A DNA stretch of 64,000 nt from CAZGRP01 sp964527995 (GTDB lineage Bacteria; Zhuqueibacterota; Zhuqueibacteria; Oceanimicrobiales; CAZGRP01): assembly GCA_964527995.1 (NCBI GenBank), contig CAZGRP010000002.1, positions 1 to 64,000 on the forward strand. Direction: 5' to 3'. Shown one piece after another: positions 9,490-18,573 of this stretch. Position numbers and translations under genes: made by a program. Each line of letters begins with the position of its first letter. Position 1 is the stretch's first letter. Under the pieces are notes generated by a model. It made no database searches. It saw only the letters and a list, made by a program, of their open reading frames with translations, and was not told where the DNA came from.

Positions 9490-11487
9490 ATGAGGAACGC
9501 TGGTACGATCAGGGAACGATTCGCCGGATCTCTGTTGCTGTTTCTGCTTGCTGTCAGCCCGGCTGTGCGTGCGCAGACGAACGCGACAGGGGGAACCCAA
9601 AGCCCGTTTGTTCTCGGTGCAGGGGCGCGGGCGCTGGCGCTGGGGGGTGCCTATGTGGCCATGCCCAGGGACCCGTCGGCGGTCTACTGGAATCCGGCCG
9701 GACTGGAGCTCTTGCAGCGCAAGAGTGCCACGTTCTTCTACACCAACCTGCCTCTGGGAACTTCCTACAACTTCATCGGTTTCGTCTATCCAACTCTCAG
9801 CTTTGGCACCATCGGTTTCGGAGCGATCCATATCGGCACCGGCGACATCAAGTTGACCAACATCAACAATCAGCCGTTGGGCACCGAGAACTACGGCCAA
9901 AGCGAGTTCATTTTTTCCTACGCCAAAGAGCTGCCGATGGAGTGGACCCACCTCACCGTTGGGGCGAGCATCAAGCTCGAAGTCCAGAATTTCTTTCCTG
10001 GTCTGTCGGCGCCGCAGGGTGGTTTCGATCCCGGAGAGGCGGAAAAACAGAGCGACAACGGCGTCGGTATCGATCTCGGCTTTATGTATCGGCCGGAGTG
10101 GTCGGGGTTCCTGGAAGGGTTGAGCATTGGCGTCAATTTCCAGAACATCTACCGGCCAGAGCTGAGAGTCGGCAACGAATCCGAGCCGCTGCCCGCCATA
10201 TTTCGGATCGGCGTCGCCAAGCCGATCAGCTTGCGGGAGGGACAGGACCAGGTGACGCTTTATGCCGATTTTAATCAGGGCGAGCGTGCACCGGCCGAAT
10301 TCCATTTTGGCACCGAATACGTGTATCGCCAGAGCTTCAGCCTCCGTGCAGGGTACAATCAGGGTCAGCCTTCCTTTGGCCTCGGGTACGAGTTTTCGCC
10401 ATTTCGACTCGACTACTCTTATGGCAGTTTTTCCAGCAGCCCCTTTGGGCAGAGCCATCGTGTTTCGTTCACGATCGAGTTCGGAAAATCCCGCACCGAG
10501 CTGCGTGCCGAAGCCGACAGCATCCGCATGCAGGAGATTGCCTCCCAGGCACTGCTGCGGCAGAAGCTGGTTGTCAAGGAACAGTACGAAGACAGCATGA
10601 CCGAGGGTCGCCGGGCCTATGAGGAGGGCAAATACATCGATGCCTTCGCCAGCTTTTCCAGCGCCATTGACTTTGCCAAGCAACTCACCACCCTGGACTA
10701 CGAACAGGGGGTTGCGTCGCTGGAAGATGCCCGCGACTGGTTCCAGCGGGCTGAAAGCGAACTGGAAAAGGAGAAGGAGAAGAGCATCCAACAAGCCATG
10801 CAGGAGGCACGGGAACGCGAGGCGCAGGCCCAGTTGAAGGCGTTCGTCGACCAGCAATTTGAAAAAGGAATGAAATTTTTCCAGAAAGGGCGCTATCAGA
10901 AAGCCATCGACCAATGGCAGTTGGTCCTGGACAGAGTGGGGTCCAACCCTCTGATCGAGGAGTGGATTGCCGCCGCTCGGGGCAAGATGGCTGGCCAGGT
11001 CCGGCAGATGATCAAGCGGGCGGATCGGTTGGCGGCGCAGGGCAAATACCTGGACGCTATCGGCATGTTGAATGAGGCCCGCGGACTGAACGTCACGGAC
11101 GAGGAACGACAGCAGATCGCCCGCAAGATACGTCGCTATCAGACCCGTTTGAATTTCGAGGAGCTCTATCAGCAAGGGTTGATCTACTACAACAACAAGA
11201 ACTGGCAGGCGGCGATGCAGACCTTCGAGGAAGCGCTGAAGATCGAGCCCAAGAATAGCACGGTGGAGCGCTATTACGAAGAGGCGAAAGCTCGGGCCCT
11301 GGCCAAGCAACAAGAGATGCCTGCGGAGGTCCGGCGGCGTTTCCAGCAGGGCTTCAGACTGTACCAGCGTGGCCGATTCGAAGAAGCGATCAGGGTGTGG
11401 GAGGAGCTCTTGAAGGTGCAGCCGTACAACAAGACGATCCTCGATGCCATCGACCGGGCTCGGGAAAGCCTCAAAGAGAAGAAGTAA
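9490..11487 (+). CDS. PorV/PorQ-like outer membrane protein fused to TPR repeats
   Basis: A 665-residue protein. The start at 9490 gives a signal peptide (hydrophobic core LLLFLLAVSP, cleavage near VRAQ). Residues about 40-335 resemble the PorV/PorQ family: the N-terminal signature GAGARALALGGAYVA...YWNPAGL, then alternating beta strands ending SHRVSFTIEFG, as in an outer-membrane barrel. Residues about 360-665 are helical with tetratricopeptide-like units (GRRAYEEGKYIDAFASF, GMKFFQKGRYQKAIDQW, GLIYYNNKNWQAAMQTFEEAL, GFRLYQRGRFEEAIRVWEEL). PorV proteins act in type IX secretion as carriers of sorted cargo in Bacteroidetes. Its place 17 bp after a cargo-like gene fits that, but a dedicated pairing is inference. 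The same frame is open further upstream, overlapping the previous gene, but that extension lacks a signal peptide. Confidence 0.85.
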   Translation: MRNAGTIRERFAGSLLLFLLAVSPAVRAQTNATGGTQSPFVLGAGARALALGGAYVAMPRDPSAVYWNPAGLELLQRKSATFFYTNLPLGTSYNFIGFVYPTLSFGTIGFGAIHIGTGDIKLTNINNQPLGTENYGQSEFIFSYAKELPMEWTHLTVGASIKLEVQNFFPGLSAPQGGFDPGEAEKQSDNGVGIDLGFMYRPEWSGFLEGLSIGVNFQNIYRPELRVGNESEPLPAIFRIGVAKPISLREGQDQVTLYADFNQGERAPAEFHFGTEYVYRQSFSLRAGYNQGQPSFGLGYEFSPFRLDYSYGSFSSSPFGQSHRVSFTIEFGKSRTELRAEADSIRMQEIASQALLRQKLVVKEQYEDSMTEGRRAYEEGKYIDAFASFSSAIDFAKQLTTLDYEQGVASLEDARDWFQRAESELEKEKEKSIQQAMQEAREREAQAQLKAFVDQQFEKGMKFFQKGRYQKAIDQWQLVLDRVGSNPLIEEWIAAARGKMAGQVRQMIKRADRLAAQGKYLDAIGMLNEARGLNVTDEERQQIARKIRRYQTRLNFEELYQQGLIYYNNKNWQAAMQTFEEALKIEPKNSTVERYYEEAKARALAKQQEMPAEVRRRFQQGFRLYQRGRFEEAIRVWEELLKVQPYNKTILDAIDRARESLKEKK

Positions 11488-11510
11488 GTCGAATCGTCGA
11501 AGGAACGCGA

Positions 11511-14500
11511 TTGTTTAAGCGAGTCACAACCGAGCAGCTCAAAGTACCTGCTCACGTGGATTATCTGGCGGATCTACGCGATTTCATCACGCGCGTCGGT
11601 CGCAAACACGGCTTCTCCGACAAGATCGTCAATGCCTTCAAGCTGGCCATCGACGAGGCCGGGACCAACATCATCCGCCACGCTTATCGCGGCACCAGTG
11701 GCTTCATCACGATTCGGGCTATCGTTCGCAAAGACAGCCTGACCGTGGCTCTGATCGACCAGGGCAAGTACTTCGACCCGCGCCAGGTCAAAGATCCCGA
11801 TCTCGGACGCTACGTCAGTATCGGCAAGAAAGGTGGGCTTGGGATTTTCATTATCCGCAAGCTCATGGACGATATTGACTACCACAAGACCGAGGAGGGC
11901 AACGAGCTTCGTCTGACCAAGAAGCGGGATACGCCGCGCCACCAGCGCCTGAAGGTGCCGGTGGGATCGATTCCGGTCACCCTGAAGGCCAAATACTTTC
12001 TGCGCATCTCTGCCGTCGTCACACTTGTCGTCGCCCTCGGCTACCTCTACTACTTCCAGCGACATGGCCAGCGCGTACTCGAGGAGGTGCTGGGCCAGGC
12101 ACGCCAGGTGACCGATCTGATCACCTCCTCCCTGAGTCAGAACGATCGCGTGATGGCTGATGACAGCGGACTGGACTGGTTCCCCGAAGTGCAGACTTTG
12201 TACCGCCGCTTCCGCCGCGACACGGACGGCATGGTTGAGCGCCTCCTGGTGGTCAACCGGTACGGCGACATCTTCGTATCCTCAGACACCACCGACGCTC
12301 TCTGGGTCAAGTTTGTGCTCCCCGAGGGGGCGCGCAAGGTCGCCCACGATGTAGCGCGTTTTCGCGACTCCCATGGCCAGCAGGTCTACGATCTGGCAAC
12401 CGAACTCGCGGCTCCGGACGACCCCGAGAACGTACGCACTGTGCACTTGCAGGTCGACAAGGGATACGTTGATCAGCGCGTCCACGCTGCCCGCATGCGC
12501 GACCTTCGTCTGGCGATTTCCATCCTGCTGCTGACCTATTTCGGTTCGGCGGTTCTCATCTATATCCTCATGAACCCGTTTCGCAAGCTCGCCGAGTGGG
12601 TGCGGGCACTGGGTCAGGGCGAAGGCAGCGACGAGATGGATATCGATGCCTCGACCGAGATCGGCGAAATTGCCCAAGCCTTTACGGATATCACCAAGAG
12701 GTTCAGGGAGTCGCAGAAGAACCTGGCCGAGCAAGAACGCCTGCAGAAAGAGATGCAGGTGGCCCAGGAGATCCAGCAGACCCTGTTGCCGGTGGGCTTT
12801 CCCGACATCGAAGGGTACGAGATCGCCTCGCATTATGAGGCGGCCAAGGAGGTTGGGGGCGACTATTACGATTTCGTCGAGGTCGACAAGGACACCCTGG
12901 GTATAGCGGTCGCCGATGTGTCGGGCAAGGGCGTTCCCGGTTCGCTGGTGATGACGATGATACGCACCGCTCTGCGCACCGAGGCCCGAGGCATGAAGGA
13001 CGCTGCCGAAGTGCTGGCCCGGGTCAACGAGTTCGTCGTGGGCGACATGAAACGCGGTATGTTTGTCACCGTGTTTTATGTCATTATCGACTCGAAGAAC
13101 CGGCGGTTGAACTACGCCAGCGCCGGTCACAACCCGATGATCCTCTACCGCCCGTCGACCAAGAAAACTTACTACCTCAATCCCAAAGGTTTTCCGATCG
13201 GCATCCAGCTCGCAGAGAAAGGCCTGTTCCGCAAGTCGATCGAATCCGATACCATCCGCCTCAGGGAAGACGACATTCTTCTGGTCTACACCGACGGCAT
13301 CACTGAGGCGATGAACCCCAATCGAGAGCTGTTCGGTGAGGAGCGACTTCTTCAGTTGGTACGCGAGTACGGCCACCTGCCCGTGGATGAGTTTGTCGAA
13401 AAGGTTCGCGAGGAGATTCAGTCATTTACCGAGGGTGATGTTCAGTACGACGACATCACGCTGGTGGCGATCAAAGAGAAGACTTCAAAGGAAAAAGAAG
13501 AACTGCGGCGAGCCAAGGAAGCGCATCGTCTGATCACGGCAGGCAGGCACATTCGCGATGCTTGCAAAGAGGCGGGCATCACCACTTATGCCTACTACAG
13601 CAAGTACCGGCGTATTTTTGAAGAAGAGGGGGTGCATGCCTATGAGGTTGATGAGGACACCTCCGTCGAGGCGAAGCATCTATCCATCGAAGAGAAGACG
13701 AAGATCTTTGATATTATTCGAAATCATCCTGAGTACGGCGCTAAGCGGATCAGTCAGGAATTGAACACCGAGAAATACGGCTACACGGTGATCCCGGAGA
13801 GCAAGATTTATGAAGAGCTGGTCCGCAGCCGCCTGAACACGCGGCAACTGCGGGAAGCGTTTGTGGCCCGCGGCGGGCGCATGGGCCGGCGTTTGAAGCC
13901 CCCAGGTACGCCGCTGCTGACCTTGGATGGCAAGGTGATTCTGGATCGCGAGCGGGGGTTGCCTCCGTCACGGGCTGAGCCACGGCCACCCCGCAGGGCG
14001 GAGCCGCCGCGGCCCGAAACCGGGGCGCCGGATAGAAAAGAGACCACCTTGCCGCAGGCAGGAAAACCTGTCTACGAGGCCGATTTGGACGCCCAGGCTC
14101 TGGTGACCCCCCTTGAAGAGCTGCTGGACAAGCGGCGCACAAGCCGCACCGATGTCGACGAACCTGCGGCCGAGGAAGCTAAAGATAAGGCCCTCACGTC
14201 CGATGAAAAAGAAAGCGAATTGCCTGCCGATGTCGGAGAGGAGGGCGAGATCCTGCGCCAGCTTCTCGGTGGGGAGCCCGGCACAGAAGGAAGCGAAGAG
14301 GAGGCGCCTTTCGATCTTGGTTTCGAGGCTCTCTTCTCGGTCGGCTCTGAGCCGGGGGGTGGCAAGGGAGTCACAGAAGCAGCAGCCGACGTCGCCTCGG
14401 AGACGGACGCTGAAGCGCCAGGAGGGGGCGGCCAACCGCCTCTGCAGCCTGACGAGGCGGGCGAGCCCGAACACCTCGAGGCTGACGTTACGGCTGCAGA

Positions 14501-15419
14501 GGGCGAAGAACCCTTCGACATCTTGACGACGGATGACCTCATCGAGGCTGAGATCCTGAAAACCTTTGAGGCCGAAGAAAAGGCCCTGGAGTCGATGCCG
14601 CAGGAGCTCTCAGCCGAACCCATCGACGACGACCAGGCCGACGCGGCGGAAGCGTTTCTCAGGTCAATCATGGCCGAAGATGAGGCCGAGAAGCCGGAAA
14701 CGAAGGACGCAGAAGTAGACGAGGTGGTTCCGCTGCTGGATTCCGGTGACGAGCCGGAAGAGGAATTCCATGATGAGGCGTTGGCTGCGGATGAGGCAGA
14801 TCTGTCCGGGGCCCCTCCGCAAGAGGATTTCGTCACCCTCTTGTCCGACACGGAGGACGAAGAAACGGATTTGATGCCGGAGCCGGCTTCGGAGAATGGC
14901 GGCTTCGTGGACGAAGTGGAGGAGCTCCTACCGGCTGCCATGGCGCCAGAGGAAGAGATCGAACTCGCAGGTGCTTCAGAGGTCGAGACCGGTGCGTCCG
15001 AACCGGAGCCGCCGGAGGAGCGGCAAGAGCCTGCCCGCCCGGAGTTCGACGATCGCGAACAGATGATGGTGACGGCACTGAGATACTACACCGCCGGAGA
15101 GTACGACCAAGCCATCGTCGAGTTCCAGAAAGTCGTGCTGGCGTATCCCGATTTCAAGGAGGCGCATAGTGCCCTCGGCAATGCCTATTTCCGGAAGAAG
15201 ATGTATGCGGAGGCCGAAGCAGCTTATCGGCAGGTCAAGGAACTGGATCCCGGCGAAACGACGGCCTACGAGAATCTCGGAGCGGTCTATGCAAATCGCG
15301 GGGACTACGGGCTGGCCGTTATCGAATGGAACAAGGTGTTGGAGTTGGCGCCGGAGCGGACCGACATCGTGGAGAAGATCGAGCGCGTTCAGCAGTTGAT
15401 GGAAGAGAGACATGCCTGA
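11511..15419 (+). CDS. Membrane SpoIIE-type phosphatase with HATPase, HTH-like and TPR regions
   Basis: A 1302-residue fusion. The TTG at 11511 is chosen because AAGGA lies just upstream and the domain begins immediately; an upstream ATG would overlap the previous gene. In order: an RsbW/SpoIIAB-type ATP-binding domain (about 10-140; N box AIDEAGTNIIRHAY, G box GKKGGLGIFII); transmembrane helix (about 161-184); extracytoplasmic sensor region (about 185-330); second helix (about 334-355); HAMP-like linker; SpoIIE/PP2C phosphatase (about 413-657) with VGGDYYDF, VADVSGKG, YTDGITEAMN and DDITLVA supplying metal-binding acids. Then an HTH-like segment (about 677-705), a second one resembling the IS3 integrase HTH_21 fold (about 731-785), a roughly 390-residue acidic linker, and TPRs (about 1184-1300). 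Likely role: sensing phosphatase of a partner-switching pathway acting on the STAS protein encoded next. No sigma factor gene is visible nearby. Confidence 0.85.
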   Translation: MFKRVTTEQLKVPAHVDYLADLRDFITRVGRKHGFSDKIVNAFKLAIDEAGTNIIRHAYRGTSGFITIRAIVRKDSLTVALIDQGKYFDPRQVKDPDLGRYVSIGKKGGLGIFIIRKLMDDIDYHKTEEGNELRLTKKRDTPRHQRLKVPVGSIPVTLKAKYFLRISAVVTLVVALGYLYYFQRHGQRVLEEVLGQARQVTDLITSSLSQNDRVMADDSGLDWFPEVQTLYRRFRRDTDGMVERLLVVNRYGDIFVSSDTTDALWVKFVLPEGARKVAHDVARFRDSHGQQVYDLATELAAPDDPENVRTVHLQVDKGYVDQRVHAARMRDLRLAISILLLTYFGSAVLIYILMNPFRKLAEWVRALGQGEGSDEMDIDASTEIGEIAQAFTDITKRFRESQKNLAEQERLQKEMQVAQEIQQTLLPVGFPDIEGYEIASHYEAAKEVGGDYYDFVEVDKDTLGIAVADVSGKGVPGSLVMTMIRTALRTEARGMKDAAEVLARVNEFVVGDMKRGMFVTVFYVIIDSKNRRLNYASAGHNPMILYRPSTKKTYYLNPKGFPIGIQLAEKGLFRKSIESDTIRLREDDILLVYTDGITEAMNPNRELFGEERLLQLVREYGHLPVDEFVEKVREEIQSFTEGDVQYDDITLVAIKEKTSKEKEELRRAKEAHRLITAGRHIRDACKEAGITTYAYYSKYRRIFEEEGVHAYEVDEDTSVEAKHLSIEEKTKIFDIIRNHPEYGAKRISQELNTEKYGYTVIPESKIYEELVRSRLNTRQLREAFVARGGRMGRRLKPPGTPLLTLDGKVILDRERGLPPSRAEPRPPRRAEPPRPETGAPDRKETTLPQAGKPVYEADLDAQALVTPLEELLDKRRTSRTDVDEPAAEEAKDKALTSDEKESELPADVGEEGEILRQLLGGEPGTEGSEEEAPFDLGFEALFSVGSEPGGGKGVTEAAADVASETDAEAPGGGGQPPLQPDEAGEPEHLEADVTAAEGEEPFDILTTDDLIEAEILKTFEAEEKALESMPQELSAEPIDDDQADAAEAFLRSIMAEDEAEKPETKDAEVDEVVPLLDSGDEPEEEFHDEALAADEADLSGAPPQEDFVTLLSDTEDEETDLMPEPASENGGFVDEVEELLPAAMAPEEEIELAGASEVETGASEPEPPEERQEPARPEFDDREQMMVTALRYYTAGEYDQAIVEFQKVVLAYPDFKEAHSALGNAYFRKKMYAEAEAAYRQVKELDPGETTAYENLGAVYANRGDYGLAVIEWNKVLELAPERTDIVEKIERVQQLMEERHA

Positions 15420-15448
15420 CAGTTGTCTGCAGAACAGGCGGAATCTGG

Positions 15449-15477
15449 TTGACATTCTCGGAGTGATGGTTTATATT
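15449..15477 (+). promoter_or_regulatory. Sigma-70-type promoter before STAS gene
   Basis: TTGACA at 15449-15454 and TATATT at 15472-15477 are separated by 17 bp. They lie 43 bp before the STAS start codon, so that gene can be transcribed independently of the phosphatase gene. Confidence 0.75.
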
Positions 15478-15519
15478 CGAGGGTGTTCTCTTGAACTAAA
15501 CTGCGTCAGGAGCTGACCC

Positions 15520-16221
15520 ATGGAAGGCATTCAGGTGTCCGTGGAAAAGACGGGTACAAAGAACGACATCGCCGTCATCAAGGTCGGCGGTTACATCGAC
15601 ACAACCACTTCGGCCGAGTTGGAGCACTCCCTGGACCAGCTTCTCAAGGGGAATTGTTACAATATTATCATCGATCTCGGCAACGTTGACTATATCAGCA
15701 GCGCCGGCTGGGGTATCTTCATCAGCGAGATCAAGGGCATCCGCGAAAAGGGCGGTGACTTGAAGCTGGTCAAGATGATCCCCGACGTGTACGAAGTGTT
15801 TGAATTGCTCGAGTTTCATTACATTCTGAAGGCTTTCGACACCCTGGAAGAGGCGATCGCCGACTTCCATCGCGGCGGTGTGCCAGTGTCCGCCCGCCCG
15901 GTGGACAGCCGTGCAGCCTCGCAAAGTGAATCTGCCCGGGCGACCGAAGTTCAGACAGACGTGCTCGAGAAGGAGCCTTCGGGCGGGGTCTCAGATTACG
16001 CCAAGAGTGACCGCAACGAAACCTCTGTTCAGGACAAGATCCGGCGGATCGTTCTTGAGAATCCGGAGGTCGGCAGCATCAAGATCATGAAGGAGCTGAA
16101 CACGTCTCGCTACGGAAACGTAAAACTGAGCTGGTTTCAGGTGCGTCGCTTACTCAAACAGATGGGCCTGGATTCACGCAAACGACGTGTCGAATTTTTC
16201 AAACAGCAATCCTTCGGTTGA
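15520..16221 (+). CDS. STAS-domain anti-anti-sigma factor with C-terminal HTH-like domain
   Basis: A 233-residue cytoplasmic protein. Residues 1-115 form a STAS domain of the SpoIIAA/RsbV family; VDYISSAGWGIF corresponds to the phosphorylation loop, with Ser61 the likely phospho-acceptor. After a polar linker (about 120-165), residues about 173-228 (starting KIRRIVLENPEVG, with KELNTSRYG and RRLLKQMGL) match the HTH_21-like segment inside the upstream phosphatase. Known members bind an anti-sigma kinase when unphosphorylated and are reactivated by a SpoIIE phosphatase; the gene order supports that pairing. The C-terminal domain is not part of ordinary SpoIIAA and could bind DNA or dimerise with its homologue. 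It has its own promoter and is followed by a GC-rich hairpin. Confidence 0.87.
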   Translation: MEGIQVSVEKTGTKNDIAVIKVGGYIDTTTSAELEHSLDQLLKGNCYNIIIDLGNVDYISSAGWGIFISEIKGIREKGGDLKLVKMIPDVYEVFELLEFHYILKAFDTLEEAIADFHRGGVPVSARPVDSRAASQSESARATEVQTDVLEKEPSGGVSDYAKSDRNETSVQDKIRRIVLENPEVGSIKIMKELNTSRYGNVKLSWFQVRRLLKQMGLDSRKRRVEFFKQQSFG

Positions 16222-16227
16222 TGGCCT

Positions 16228-16245
16228 GCCCTCCTCGAGGAGGGC
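16228..16245 (+). terminator. GC-rich hairpin after STAS gene
   Basis: GCCCTCC, loop TCGA, GGAGGGC: a perfect 7-bp stem 7 nt after the stop codon. Only a weak pyrimidine tract follows (TCTC), so intrinsic termination is uncertain. Confidence 0.5.
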
Positions 16246-16298
16246 TCTCACATAGCCCCTGTCCGCATCGCTCTACGCCTTTTTTCCGCAGAAACGGA

Positions 16299-16327
16299 TT
16301 GACATTCCCGCCTCGGTAAGGTAATTT
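16299..16327 (+). promoter_or_regulatory. Sigma-70-type promoter before obgE
   Basis: TTGACA (16299-16304), 17-bp spacer, TAATTT (16322-16327). It leaves a leader of roughly 115 nt before obgE, in which I saw no further structure. Confidence 0.7.
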
Positions 16328-16448
16328 AGCCAAGCATAGCGTTTCTTCGCTCCGCCACGCAGAAGCGAATCATCATCTTTGTGCATGGAACTCAGGCCGT
16401 AGATTCATGCGTTGATACGGTGGAGTTTCCTGTGAGGTGAAAGATTGT

Positions 16449-17462
16449 ATGTTTGTAGATACTGCGACAGTTTATGTTCAGGGTGGCCACGGCGGCAGCG
16501 GTTGTGTCAGCTTTCGCCGGGAGAAATTCGTGCCCAAGGGAGGTCCCGACGGTGGTGACGGCGGCCATGGCGGGAACGTCATTTTTGTCGCCGATGCCAA
16601 CATGAGGACTTTGCTCGATTTTCAGTCGCGACGGCACTTTCGTGCAGGTCGCGGCCAGCATGGCATGGGGAGCAATCGCCACGGCCGCAGCGGAAAGGAC
16701 GTGATCGTACGCGTCCCACCAGGGACCACTGTCTATGATAGCGAAAACGGCGAGATGCTTGTCGACCTGCTGGAGCCGGGGCAGCGCTTCGTGGTTGCAC
16801 GTGGCGGTCGCGGCGGACGTGGCAATGCGCGTTTCGTCAACTCCACCCATCAGGCACCGCGAGAGTGGGAGCCCGGGGAGAAGGGCGAAGAGCGCGTGGT
16901 GCGACTGGAATTGAAACTCATCGCCGATGTCGGACTGGTCGGGGCACCCAACGCCGGAAAGTCGACCCTGCTTTCACGTCTTTCGGCGGCGCGGCCAAAG
17001 ATCGCCGACTATCCTTTCACCACGCTCAGTCCCAACCTGGGGATCGTCCGCTATGGCAGCCACCAGAGCTTTGTCCTGGCGGACATCCCTGGCTTGATCG
17101 AGGGGGCACATGAGGGAAAGGGATTGGGCCATGAATTCCTGCGCCACATCGAACGCACGCGGGTGCTGGTCTACCTCGTGGAGGCGACCAGCGAGCAGCC
17201 GTTGAAAGATCTTGACATGCTGCGGCGGGAACTGCGTTCGTACAATCCCGCTTTGCTCGAGAAACCACAGATTGTGGTTTGGAGCAAGCTCGATCTTCTC
17301 GGGCCGGAAGGTGAGCCGCCTCACCTGGCTTCAGCAGCGCTTCCCGAGTGCGCGGTATCGGCTGTGACAGGCGAGGGGCTCGAACAACTTGTGCGGCTAA
17401 TGAGTACCGCTTTGACGGAAGAGGCATCGCAGCGAAAGTTCGAGGCAGTCTGTGTCTCCTGA
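16449..17462 (+). CDS. obgE: Obg/CgtA family ribosome-assembly GTPase
   Basis: A 337-residue GTPase that binds the 50S ribosomal subunit late in assembly. Residues about 1-157 are the glycine-rich Obg fold (VQGGHGGSGCVSFRREK, GGDGGHGG, GRGGRGN). The G domain follows, with G1 GAPNAGKST, switch region DYPFTTL, G3 DIPG and a G4-like WSKLD. The protein ends soon after the G domain, so the variable C-terminal extension of some members is absent. The ATG at 16449 is preferred over an in-frame GTG at 16437 because GAGGTGA (16434-16440) is well spaced before it and family members begin MF-D. The gene overlaps the next one by 11 bp. Confidence 0.95.
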   Translation: MFVDTATVYVQGGHGGSGCVSFRREKFVPKGGPDGGDGGHGGNVIFVADANMRTLLDFQSRRHFRAGRGQHGMGSNRHGRSGKDVIVRVPPGTTVYDSENGEMLVDLLEPGQRFVVARGGRGGRGNARFVNSTHQAPREWEPGEKGEERVVRLELKLIADVGLVGAPNAGKSTLLSRLSAARPKIADYPFTTLSPNLGIVRYGSHQSFVLADIPGLIEGAHEGKGLGHEFLRHIERTRVLVYLVEATSEQPLKDLDMLRRELRSYNPALLEKPQIVVWSKLDLLGPEGEPPHLASAALPECAVSAVTGEGLEQLVRLMSTALTEEASQRKFEAVCVS

Positions 17463-18546
17463 TGCTGAGGGTCTTCTGCGTTTGATTGCGGTTCCGGGTG
17501 TCGGTCCCAACCGGCTGCGGGCACTTCTTGCCTATTTCCAGAGCACAGAGGCTGTCTTCGCGGCTTCGATCTCTCAATTGACTCGCGTGGAAGGCATCGA
17601 TCGTAAGACTGCCGAGAGCATCCGCGGCAGTGATTCGGCCGACTTCGCCAGGGAGCAACTTGAGAGACTCCGTGCTTTGGGCGGGGAGTTGATCTCGTTC
17701 TGGGATCCGCGTTTTCCAGATGGCCTGCGTCGCACCGCAGACCCGCCGGCGTTTTTGTTTGCGAAGGGCCGGTTGCACCCGGAGGATGCCTGCTCCGTCG
17801 CCATTGTTGGGACTCGCTCGCCGACAACTTATGGCAAGCTGATCACCGAGCGCCTGGCCACGGACCTGGCTTTGCGCGGCCTGACCATCGTCAGCGGCTT
17901 TGCCCGGGGGGTGGACACATTGGCGCATTCGGCAGCGATCCGTGCCGGCGGACGCACCATCGCCGTGCTGGGAACCGGACTGGATGTGGTTTATCCCCCG
18001 GAGAATGTGCGGCTGGCACGACAAATCTGTGAGCACGGAGCTCTGGTAACAGAGTATCCCTTGGGTACCGGCCCGGACGCTCCGAATTTCCCGCGGCGCA
18101 ATCGCATCATTTGCGGTATGAGCCTGGGAACCGTCGTTGTTGAGGCGGGAGTCAAGAGCGGCGCCCTCATCACAGCCGAGTTGGCGCTCGAACAAAACCG
18201 GGAGGTCTTCGCCGTGCCCGGTCCGGTAAACAGCCCAAAGAGTCAGGGCACCAATCAGTTGATCCGCGATGGAGCGGTCCTGGTCAGCTCTGCCGACGAT
18301 GTGATTCAGGAGCTGGCGCCGCAGCTTCGCCAGTTTCTGCACGAGCGCGAGCAGCCCGAGGTGCCAGCGGACCTCTCAGAGTCCGAACAGTGCGTTTTCC
18401 AGGCGCTTGGTGGCACGGCGAAGCATATCGATCTTCTGGCTGCAGAACTGGGCCAGCCGACTTCGGCCGTGCTGGCCACGTTGCTGACACTCGAGCTCCG
18501 CGGTCTGGTCCGGCAGTTCCCGGGGAAGCTGTTTGCCAGGGCCTGA
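17452..18546 (+). CDS. dprA: DNA processing protein A
   Basis: A 364-residue DprA/Smf protein, which loads RecA on incoming single-stranded DNA during natural transformation. An N-terminal helix-hairpin-helix-like region (AVPGVGPNRLRALLAYF) precedes the Rossmann-like domain with GTRSPTTYG, SGFARGVDTLAH, LGTGLDVVYPPEN and FPRRNRIICG. The last 70 or so residues look like the small C-terminal winged helix (HIDLLAAELGQPTSAVLATLLTLELRGLV). The GTG start lies inside the 3' end of obgE, suggesting coupled translation. Presence does not prove competence, since dprA is widespread. Confidence 0.95.
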   Translation: MSPDAEGLLRLIAVPGVGPNRLRALLAYFQSTEAVFAASISQLTRVEGIDRKTAESIRGSDSADFAREQLERLRALGGELISFWDPRFPDGLRRTADPPAFLFAKGRLHPEDACSVAIVGTRSPTTYGKLITERLATDLALRGLTIVSGFARGVDTLAHSAAIRAGGRTIAVLGTGLDVVYPPENVRLARQICEHGALVTEYPLGTGPDAPNFPRRNRIICGMSLGTVVVEAGVKSGALITAELALEQNREVFAVPGPVNSPKSQGTNQLIRDGAVLVSSADDVIQELAPQLRQFLHEREQPEVPADLSESEQCVFQALGGTAKHIDLLAAELGQPTSAVLATLLTLELRGLVRQFPGKLFARA

Positions 18547-18573
18547 GGCGCTCTGCGAGCGCCGAAAAAGCGG

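Noticed and set aside
9475..11313. 612-codon minus-strand frame opposite the PorV-like gene
   Set aside because: No domain or start signals; the sense protein has a signal peptide and family motifs.
13539..13870. Possible inserted IS3 transposase fragment in the phosphatase gene
   Set aside because: The HTH-like segments are in frame, no inverted repeats or target duplications are seen, and the same domain recurs in the STAS partner, so it looks like a functional domain.
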